A stretch of 6,323 nt of DNA. Source: an uncultured Actinomycetes bacterium. Lineage in GTDB: Bacteria; Actinomycetota; Actinomycetes; Nanopelagicales; Nanopelagicaceae. Below are positions 1 through 5,378 of this stretch, piece by piece. The notes below the pieces were generated by a model. That model searched no databases. It was not told where the DNA came from and saw only the letters and a program-made list of their open reading frames with translations. Within the stretch, counting starts at the first letter, position 1. Each line of letters begins with the position of its first letter. The position numbers were made by a program, and so were the translations under genes. The stretch is from positions 1 to 6,323 of the forward strand of contig CAIYQS010000059.1 in the NCBI GenBank assembly GCA_903928395.1. Direction: 5' to 3'.

Positions 1-53
1 CCGCAGCGCCGAACGCAATACGGGATATGAACGTAGAAGGCGAGCGTGCTCAT
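1..53 (-). CDS. hemW: HemW-type radical SAM protein, N-terminal fragment (cut by window edge)
   Basis: Only the first 17 complete codons are inside the window. Read on the minus strand from an ATG at 53-51 they give MSTLAFYVHIPYCVRRCG, the last residue resting on two bases. The YVHIPYC..RC stretch is the hallmark N-terminus of the HemW/HemN-like family, where CxxxCxxC holds the 4Fe-4S cluster that cleaves S-adenosylmethionine; Cys13 and Cys17 are visible and the third Cys lies beyond the edge. HemW proteins are cytoplasmic and are regarded as haem chaperones; many are annotated as oxygen-independent coproporphyrinogen III oxidase. The ATG overlaps the TGA of lepA in an ATGA arrangement, which implies translational coupling and a shared transcript. 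A lepA-hemW order is common in Actinobacteria. The family call rests on a short but distinctive motif; HemW versus a close HemN paralogue cannot be settled here. Confidence 0.8.
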   Translation of the reverse strand, partial: MSTLAFYVHIPYCVRRC

Positions 54-1930
54 TCGCGTTCTTTGGCTTTGGCCTTTGCCTTATCAATGTCGGCATCGGT
101 TGTAAGCGCTGCGACGAAGGCCTCCTGCGGCACCTCTACACGACCAACCATCTTCATGCGCTTTTTGCCCTCTTTCTGCTTTTCGAGGAGTTTGCGCTTG
201 CGGGAGATATCGCCACCGTAACATTTTGCTAAAACATCTTTACGGATAGCACGAATACTTTCGCGGGCGATAATTCGACCACCGATAGCTGCCTGAATTG
301 GAATCTCGAATTGTTGCCTTGGGATGAGTTCGCGCAACTTCCCGGTCATCATCGTTCCGTAGGCATATGCCTTATCCTTATGAACGATTGCGCTAAAGGC
401 ATCCACTTTTTCACCTTGTAGCAAAATGTCTACCTTTACGAGATCGCCTTCGGCTTCTCCGATTGGCTCGTAATCAAGTGAGGCATATCCACGGGTACGA
501 CTTTTGAGTTGATCAAAGAAATCAAAAACAATCTCCGCTAACGGCAAGGTGTAGCGAATTTCGATGCGATCAGCTGAAAGATAATCCATGCCAAGCAAAG
601 TTCCGCGACGCTCCTGACAAAGTTCCATGATGGTTCCAATGAATTCAGAAGGCGCGAGCACGGTTGCGCGAACTATTGGTTCTTCAACTTTTTCAATTTT
701 TCCTTCCGGGTATTCCGAAGGATTGGTGACGGTTAAAATCGTTCCATCCCCAGTTGTTACTGTGTAAACCACGTTAGGCGCGGTGGAAATTAACGTTAGA
801 TTGGATTCGCGCTCTAAGCGCTCGCGCACAATTTCCATATGCAAAAGCCCCAAGAATCCGCAACGAAATCCAAATCCCAGCGCGGCCGAGCTTTCTGGTT
901 CGTACACCAGTGCGGCATCATTGAGTTGGAGTTTGTCTAGCGCTTCACGAAGCATAGGAAATTCTGCGCCATCGATTGGGAAGAGGCCAGAGAAAACCAT
1001 GGGTTTTGGATCTTTGTAACCAGCGAGCGCAACCTTTGCAGGATTGTTGTACGTGGTGATTGTGTCACCCACGCGCGATTGGCGGACATCCTTCACGCCC
1101 GTTATGACGTAACCTACTTCGCCGACGCCCAGCCCCTTAGAAACCACGGGTTCTGGAGAAATTACTCCAACTTCCAACATTTCGTGGCGCACGCCAGTAG
1201 AGAACATTTGAATCTGGTCGCGCGTTGATAAGTGCCCATCAACAACTCGAACATAAGTAACAACTCCACGGTAGGTGTCATAGACCGAGTCAAAGATAAG
1301 CGCCCGCGTTGGTGCACTTGCATCTCCAACGGGAGCCGGGATCTGCTTGACGATCTGGTCTAATAGTTCCGTTACCCCAACGCCAGTCTTTCCCGAAACC
1401 CGCAGGCAATCCTCTGGTTCGCAGCCAATCAGCTTGGCAAGCTCTTCCGCAAATTTTTCGGGTTGAGCCGCCGGAAGATCAATTTTGTTGAGTACTGGAA
1501 TAATGGTGAGGTTGTTCTCCATAGCCAGGTACAAGTTTGCGAGAGTCTGCGCTTCGATCCCCTGCGCACAGTCGACGAGTAAGACCGCACCTTCGCAGGC
1601 GGCGAGTGAGCGCGAAACTTCGTAGGTGAAATCCACGTGACCGGGAGTATCGATCATATTAAGGATGTACTCCTGGTTATCTAAGCCAGAGCGCCAAGGC
1701 AACCGAACGGCTTGTGACTTAATGGTGATTCCACGTTCGCGTTCGATATCCATGCGATCTAGGTATTGCGCGCGCATGTTCCGAAGTTCAACGACTTCGG
1801 TAATGCCAAGCATTCGATCAGCGAGCGTAGATTTACCGTGATCGATATGCGCAATGATGCAGAAATTTCGGATCTGCGCAGGGTTAGTCAGCGAAGGTTG
1901 CGGTGCCTTGGAAAGTGGTATCGCTGGCAT
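50..1930 (-). CDS. lepA: Elongation factor 4 (LepA), ribosome-associated GTPase
   Basis: This 626-residue cytoplasmic translational GTPase is complete. EF4 binds ribosomes and has been linked to back-translocation and to initiation or assembly of the 30S subunit. The G domain shows the P-loop AHIDHGKST (about 27-35), the switch I motif RERGITI (64-70), DTPGH (94-98) and NKID (148-151). Beta-barrel and EF-G-like domains follow, including the GFRCGFLGLLHMEI stretch, then the LepA-specific C-terminal domain with the conserved GRVEVPQEAF segment and a lysine-rich tail. It is slightly longer than the usual roughly 600 residues because of a short N-terminal extension before the P-loop. The ATG at 1930 is the first possible start: an in-frame TAA sits two codons upstream, and there is no other start codon before the P-loop. 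No strong Shine-Dalgarno is visible. It lies 29 bp after rpsT and overlaps hemW by 4 bp, so the three genes probably share a transcript. Confidence 0.98.
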   Translation of the reverse strand: MPAIPLSKAPQPSLTNPAQIRNFCIIAHIDHGKSTLADRMLGITEVVELRNMRAQYLDRMDIERERGITIKSQAVRLPWRSGLDNQEYILNMIDTPGHVDFTYEVSRSLAACEGAVLLVDCAQGIEAQTLANLYLAMENNLTIIPVLNKIDLPAAQPEKFAEELAKLIGCEPEDCLRVSGKTGVGVTELLDQIVKQIPAPVGDASAPTRALIFDSVYDTYRGVVTYVRVVDGHLSTRDQIQMFSTGVRHEMLEVGVISPEPVVSKGLGVGEVGYVITGVKDVRQSRVGDTITTYNNPAKVALAGYKDPKPMVFSGLFPIDGAEFPMLREALDKLQLNDAALVYEPESSAALGFGFRCGFLGLLHMEIVRERLERESNLTLISTAPNVVYTVTTGDGTILTVTNPSEYPEGKIEKVEEPIVRATVLAPSEFIGTIMELCQERRGTLLGMDYLSADRIEIRYTLPLAEIVFDFFDQLKSRTRGYASLDYEPIGEAEGDLVKVDILLQGEKVDAFSAIVHKDKAYAYGTMMTGKLRELIPRQQFEIPIQAAIGGRIIARESIRAIRKDVLAKCYGGDISRKRKLLEKQKEGKKRMKMVGRVEVPQEAFVAALTTDADIDKAKAKAKERE

Positions 1931-1959
1931 GGCTTAGGACTTGCGCCCGGAGCAGCTAA

Positions 1960-2229
1960 TTATTTAGCAGAAGTCTTGTTGGCAGCCTTCGCCATTGCAG
2001 ACTTCTTATTTGCTGCAGCGTTGGCGTGAATGACGCCCTTTGAAACTGCAACGTCGAGCGCCTTTGAAGCTGCGCGAAGTTCATTAGCGGTCTTTGCGGC
2101 ATCTCCCTCGGCTACGACATCCTTAAAACGACGGATGGCGGTCTTGATCGATGAGCGGACAGACTTGTTTCGAGCCTGAGACTTCTCATTGGTCTTGATG
2201 CGCTTGATCTGAGACTTAATATTTGCCAC
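1960..2229 (-). CDS. rpsT: 30S ribosomal protein S20
   Basis: The 89-residue product is a typical bacterial S20: very basic, mostly helical, with the N-terminal MANIKSQIKRI segment, the central RNKSVRSSIKT block and the C-terminal VIHANAAANKKSAMAK block that contact 16S rRNA. Length matches the family (about 86-90). The start is GTG at 2229, fixed by the conserved MANIKSQ beginning. Upstream is only a purine-rich AAGAAGAAAG about 13 nt before the GTG, a weak and rather distant ribosome-binding site. GTG or otherwise poor starts fit a ribosomal protein gene controlled at translation; E. coli S20 represses its own synthesis, but whether this gene does so is inference. It lies 127 bp after holA and 29 bp before lepA. 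In Mycobacterium tuberculosis, as I recall, rpsT is on the opposite strand to holA, so co-orientation here would be a lineage difference. Confidence 0.97.
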   Translation of the reverse strand: MANIKSQIKRIKTNEKSQARNKSVRSSIKTAIRRFKDVVAEGDAAKTANELRAASKALDVAVSKGVIHANAAANKKSAMAKAANKTSAK

Positions 2230-2356
2230 TTATTTGACTGCTTTCTTCTTTAATTAAATATCCTTGAGCTAGTCACGGGAGTGACTCGCAGGGGCGCAAG
2301 GCTACCAGCGAGCGGGCGCTACTCTCAAATGAGCAAAATGGAGACAAAAGACTGGC
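2230..2356 (-). promoter_or_regulatory. holA-rpsT intergenic region, probable rpsT promoter and leader
   Basis: This is the longest non-coding stretch in the window and lies directly upstream of rpsT. On the minus strand it runs from a T-rich part (TTTTGTCTCCATTTTGC) through a GC-rich block to an AT-rich leader (GGATATTTAATTAAAG) and a purine-rich stretch before the GTG. A possible weak promoter is TTTTGT, 17 bp, then GAGAGT, followed by the GC-rich AGCGCCCGC, the kind of GC-rich start region often seen in stringently controlled ribosomal genes. The hexamers match consensus poorly, so position is a guess. A second AT-rich candidate, TATTTA near 2254-2260, has no good -35. No clear intrinsic terminator for holA is present: the only stem just after its stop is short and mismatched. 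Confidence 0.4.
2271..2286. repeat. Perfect 6-bp inverted repeat (hairpin) in the rpsT leader
   Basis: AGTCAC and GTGACT are exact reverse complements separated by four bases (GGGA on the plus strand, TCCC in the rpsT-sense strand). The element lies 41 bp upstream of the rpsT GTG. It could be a small RNA hairpin in the S20 leader or a short operator. The stem is short and not followed by a U-run, so it is not an intrinsic terminator in either direction. Confidence 0.5.
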
Positions 2357-3310
2357 TCAGGAGTGCCCCCTAGAGCGAGAAATCGCGATGACCGAGCGCT
2401 CGAGCGCATAAATTGGATCCGAAGCGGCTCCTTTGATATCCGCATCCGCTTGAGATAGCGCAACGACCGCTCCCGCTAGTGATGCAGGGCTCCATCCCGA
2501 AAGTTGACGGCGCGCCTTATCTATCTGCCAGGGTGGCAGGCCTAGTGAAGAGGCAAGTTCAAAGGATTTTGAACCACGGTTTGCACCCGAGACTTTTGCC
2601 AAAGTCCGAAGGGATCCGGCGATTGCCGAAATAATCATGACTGGATCCACCCCAGTATCAAGTGCCTGGCGTAAGGTCACAAGCGCCAGATCGGTCTTTC
2701 CCTCTAAAACGGCGTCTGCAACGTCATATCCGGTAGTTTCGACGCGTCCGCGCTGGAATTTGGCGACATCCTCTGAACTGATGGGGCTTCCAGGGGTAAC
2801 GTCGGATGCCAACTGAGAGCAGACTCCAGAGAGCTCACGCATATCCGATCCCAGTGCATCGACGATCCCCTGCGCTGCATCAGAATCGATTGTGCGTCCC
2901 AACCGAGCGAACTCGGAGCGCACAAAATCAACTTTGTCACTCTCTTTCTTCAGCGCCTCAACCGTTATAAGGAGGGGTTTGGTTTTTTTTATTCTTTCTA
3001 GGAGTGCCTTCCCCTTAACCCCGCCTTTGTGCCAAAGAACAAGACTTACTCCATCATCAGGGTTATCCAGAAAGCTCATGACTTCTTCGCTGAGGTCCGA
3101 TGCCAAGTCTTGAATCTCTTTGATTACGATGATTCGGGCATCTCCAAAGAGAGACGGTGCGAGTGCATCAGTGATCTGCCCGAGTTCTAGGTTGTCGGCG
3201 GATAATTGAGTGACGGTCGCGCCAATGCCTGCGGCGATTGCTTCGGAGATCGCGCGGTCGGCCAGCAACTCCTCACCGCCTTGAATCAACGTGATCCCCA
3301 TGTGCGCCAT
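2357..3310 (-). CDS. holA: DNA polymerase III delta subunit (clamp loader)
   Basis: Delta is the clamp-loader subunit that opens the beta sliding clamp during chromosome replication. The product has the family's plan and usual length (317 residues from this start; typical 310-345). An N-terminal segment GITLIQGGEELLADRAI corresponds to the conserved beginning, where delta keeps a nucleotide-binding-like fold without a functional Walker A. It is followed by the VLWHKGGVKGK region, a middle domain, and a C-terminal helical collar with LRQALDTGVDPVMIISAIAGSLRTL and DADIKGAASDPIYALER. The start is uncertain: ATG at 3310 (MAHMGITL), ATG at 3301 (MGITL) and an upstream TTG at 3331 are all in frame. 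I prefer 3310, with GGGTGG lying upstream at a slightly long spacing. It overlaps the end of comEC by 25 bp, which implies coupling. An A8 tract at 2983-2990 is discussed separately. Confidence 0.93.
   Translation of the reverse strand: MAHMGITLIQGGEELLADRAISEAIAAGIGATVTQLSADNLELGQITDALAPSLFGDARIIVIKEIQDLASDLSEEVMSFLDNPDDGVSLVLWHKGGVKGKALLERIKKTKPLLITVEALKKESDKVDFVRSEFARLGRTIDSDAAQGIVDALGSDMRELSGVCSQLASDVTPGSPISSEDVAKFQRGRVETTGYDVADAVLEGKTDLALVTLRQALDTGVDPVMIISAIAGSLRTLAKVSGANRGSKSFELASSLGLPPWQIDKARRQLSGWSPASLAGAVVALSQADADIKGAASDPIYALERSVIAISRSRGHS
2984..2990 (-). other. A-AAA-AAA slippery heptamer in holA (possible frameshift or slippage site)
   Basis: The holA sense strand contains eight consecutive A (2990 to 2983) read as ATA AAA AAA ACC, which places A-AAA-AAA in the correct phase for a -1 slip. 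After such a slip the frame would read NQTPPYNG and stop at TGA 2960-2958, giving a protein of about 117 residues. The purine-rich AAGGGGAAGG lies upstream. No strong downstream stem is obvious: only a 4-bp CCTC/GAGG pairing with a large loop. The tract is seen directly; function is speculative. Confidence 0.25.
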
Positions 3311-4659
3311 CTTAAAGCGATCCACCCACAAGTGAGCACCAAGACGCCAACAGACCCACCTTCAAATCCCTTACTGAGATGGACCACGGGCACTTTTGCG
3401 AAGTTGGACGCGACCCAGACGATCACCGCAGCGAACGGCTTCTGGGAAAGCGCCAGCAGGAAGGAGAAATTTGAGGCAAACGGTGCGATCAGAGCAGCAA
3501 TAAATCCGACGATGGTAATAGGTGCCACGATCGGCTCCACAAAGAAATTGCTAGGAAGCGACATAATCGAAAATTGGCCAGATATCGCAATAGTCAACGG
3601 CGTGCAGATCAAATTAGCCGAAATGGAAATCGCTAAAAGTTCCGCCAGTTTTCGATGGCGAACTAATCGCACTAGCCAGGTTGTCACGGGGGTATGGAGT
3701 AAGAGAATCCCCGCCGTTGCAGCGACCGATAATGCAAAACCTGGATCCGTTGCTTCAAAGGGATCAATTAAAACTAGTATCGAAATCGCCAGACCAAGGG
3801 CCGCTAGTGCAGAAGAGCGCACGCCTCGAGCTTTGGCGATAAGCAGAACGCTCACCATCACAGTGGCTCGCAGAACTGATGGTGAAGGGCGAACCAAAAA
3901 GATAAAGCCAAGCAACACAATCGAAGTAACTAATAATCGACCTTTCAAGTGTGGAAGCACCCACTGCAATATCCATAGTAAAAAAGCAGCGATGATCGCA
4001 AAATTCTCTCCACTCACCGCAGTCAGGTGAGTCAACCCCGAAAGCAACATATCGTTTATGAATGCATGAGATTCGAGTGAGGTATCCCCTAGAACTAATC
4101 CAGGAATCAACGCACCACTTGCGCCACCAACCCGCTCTGCAACTACTCGAAAATCACCGCGAATCGCGCCAGTCACTTTCCCGATGCTCCCTGCTCCATG
4201 TACGAGCGTGATCGGACCGCGTTCTGCAAATAAGCCTGCAACTCGCTTTTCTGGAGTCGAGTAAAGAACTCCGACACACGAAATTACTGAACCCGGGAGC
4301 GCCGAAAACGGTTGCGAAGTGGTGAAGCGGAGTGGAATGTGCGTTTTATACGTTACATTGCGGATCGTTACGGTGATCACACTTATAAGTGCGGTCGTAG
4401 TCGCCGGTTTTATATAACCAGGCATAACTTTTGGCTCTCCAAGTTTAGGGTCACTAACAACTTGAGCAGTGATGTGAACTGAAATCTTCTTATCCAGAAG
4501 TGGTGCAACGATGCTGGATTGAAGAGCTCGTTGATGAAGTGCCATTAAACCCGCACCGGTTACTAGCGCAACGACAAGTACTAGTGCGCTCGCCCGGTGC
4601 CACCCGATGAGCCAAACAAAGAATGGGAGTAGTAACACCAACCAAATTCGATCAAGCAA
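3286..4659 (-). CDS. comEC: ComEC/Rec2-family DNA-uptake channel, membrane part only
   Basis: ComEC forms the inner-membrane channel that carries single-stranded DNA into the cytoplasm during natural transformation. From the TTG at 4659 the product is 457 residues. Hydrophobic helices lie near 5-40, then an extracytoplasmic OB-like region (about 55-160), then the Competence domain: GLVLGDTS (187-194), GLTHLTAVSGENFAII (208-223), RPSPSVLRATVM (257-268) and DPGFALSVAATAGI (305-318), with several further membrane helices. It ends at WGSR without the C-terminal metallo-beta-lactamase domain of long (700-800 residue) ComEC proteins; as I recall, the mycobacterial homologue is similarly short. The 5' end is doubtful. 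The frame stays open to 4749 and encodes LRSDLALFLVGVAIWIGAAS, which looks like a genuine first helix, but has no ATG, GTG or TTG before 4659. The true start may be a rare codon such as ATT 4743 or CTG 4701. holA overlaps the 3' end. Confidence 0.9.
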   Translation of the reverse strand: MLDRIWLVLLLPFFVWLIGWHRASALVLVVALVTGAGLMALHQRALQSSIVAPLLDKKISVHITAQVVSDPKLGEPKVMPGYIKPATTTALISVITVTIRNVTYKTHIPLRFTTSQPFSALPGSVISCVGVLYSTPEKRVAGLFAERGPITLVHGAGSIGKVTGAIRGDFRVVAERVGGASGALIPGLVLGDTSLESHAFINDMLLSGLTHLTAVSGENFAIIAAFLLWILQWVLPHLKGRLLVTSIVLLGFIFLVRPSPSVLRATVMVSVLLIAKARGVRSSALAALGLAISILVLIDPFEATDPGFALSVAATAGILLLHTPVTTWLVRLVRHRKLAELLAISISANLICTPLTIAISGQFSIMSLPSNFFVEPIVAPITIVGFIAALIAPFASNFSFLLALSQKPFAAVIVWVASNFAKVPVVHLSKGFEGGSVGVLVLTCGWIALRWRTWGSR

Positions 4660-4709
4660 CCCAACGCTGGCTGCGCCAATCCAGATTGCAACCCCAACCA
4701 GGAAAAGCG

Positions 4710-5321
4710 CTAAATCCGAACGAAGCTTTTGAGGTTCGCGAATTTGCTCTTACCCATTCCGCTCACCTTTGTCAGGTCGTTGATCGTTGCAAAAGCGCCG
4801 TGCGCGGTGCGGTAAGCAAAAATTCGAGCCGCCATAACAACGCCAATCCCGGGCAACTGCTCGTATTGCGCCACGGTCGCAGTGTTGATGTTGATAGTCC
4901 CTGAAGTAATCTTTGCTTTAGACGCGCCAGACTTTTTGGATTTAGCAGCCGTGCTCGTGACGGCTGGCGCTCCAACGATGATCTGTTGACCATCCGAAAG
5001 TATCTCTGCCAAATTAATATCTGTAAGCGATACGCCTTTGAGCTGCTTTCCAGCGGCTTTAATCGCATCCGCGGCGCGAGAACCTAGCGGAAGTTTGTAA
5101 ATCCCGGGGTGCAACACTTTGCCCGCGACGTCCACAACGATTGTGGTTGGGACGACTGGTTCGGGTGAAAAGCTAGGAATGGGTGTGATCGTTGGTTTTA
5201 TTGGTACCGCCGCATTTCCGTGGGCTAGCGAAAAGAATATTGCGCCGACTGCAAGGGACATCGCCAATACCAGGTAAATCGCGCGGCGTTGCATACTGCT
5301 AAATGAAGGAAATTCGAACAT
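4710..5321 (-). CDS. comEA: ComEA-family membrane-anchored DNA-binding protein
   Basis: ComEA is the extracytoplasmic receptor that binds incoming double-stranded DNA and passes it to ComEC, encoded next. The 203-residue product has a single N-terminal membrane anchor (about 14-33) after basic QRR, a proline-rich linker (40-58), an SLBB-like domain (about 60-118, VDVAGKVLHPGIYKLPLG...), a Lys/Ser/Ala-rich linker (122-140), and a C-terminal helix-hairpin-helix domain (141-203). The latter has ININTA, LPGIG (156-160) and VSGMG (186-190), the two hairpins that grip the DNA backbone. Length and order are normal for Gram-positive ComEA. The start is ATG 5321. A GAGG sits only one base before it, closer than usual, so the in-frame ATG at 5294 (MQRRAIYL) is an alternative that keeps the anchor. 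It follows leuS after 57 bp, and its end overlaps the open frame of comEC. Confidence 0.95.
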   Translation of the reverse strand: MFEFPSFSSMQRRAIYLVLAMSLAVGAIFFSLAHGNAAVPIKPTITPIPSFSPEPVVPTTIVVDVAGKVLHPGIYKLPLGSRAADAIKAAGKQLKGVSLTDINLAEILSDGQQIIVGAPAVTSTAAKSKKSGASKAKITSGTININTATVAQYEQLPGIGVVMAARIFAYRTAHGAFATINDLTKVSGMGKSKFANLKSFVRI

Positions 5322-5378
5322 ACCTCAACTGTAAGAATTGCCTGCAAAACCTTTGTCGGCTAAAGCTTGAGCTGTGGA

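Noticed and set aside
1955..1968. 5-bp stem GCTAA/TTAGC with a 4-base loop at the rpsT stop codon
   Set aside because: The stem is short and AT-rich, includes the stop codon, and has no U-run after it. It is too weak to be called a terminator or attenuator.
2338..2370. Possible intrinsic terminator after holA (GGCACTCCTGAGCC then T-rich)
   Set aside because: The stem has a mismatch and only three outer pairs, it overlaps the holA stop codon, and the T stretch is interrupted.
3206..4030. Plus-strand open frame of 274 codons
   Set aside because: It lies antisense to holA and comEC, whose products match known families along their length. Its translation is low-complexity (Thr/Ala/Lys-rich) with no recognisable domain.
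5322..5378. Possible terminator or promoter between leuS and comEA
   Set aside because: Only very short pairings (CAAA/TTTG, GCC/GGC) and no U-run are present, and I could not find a -35/-10 pair.
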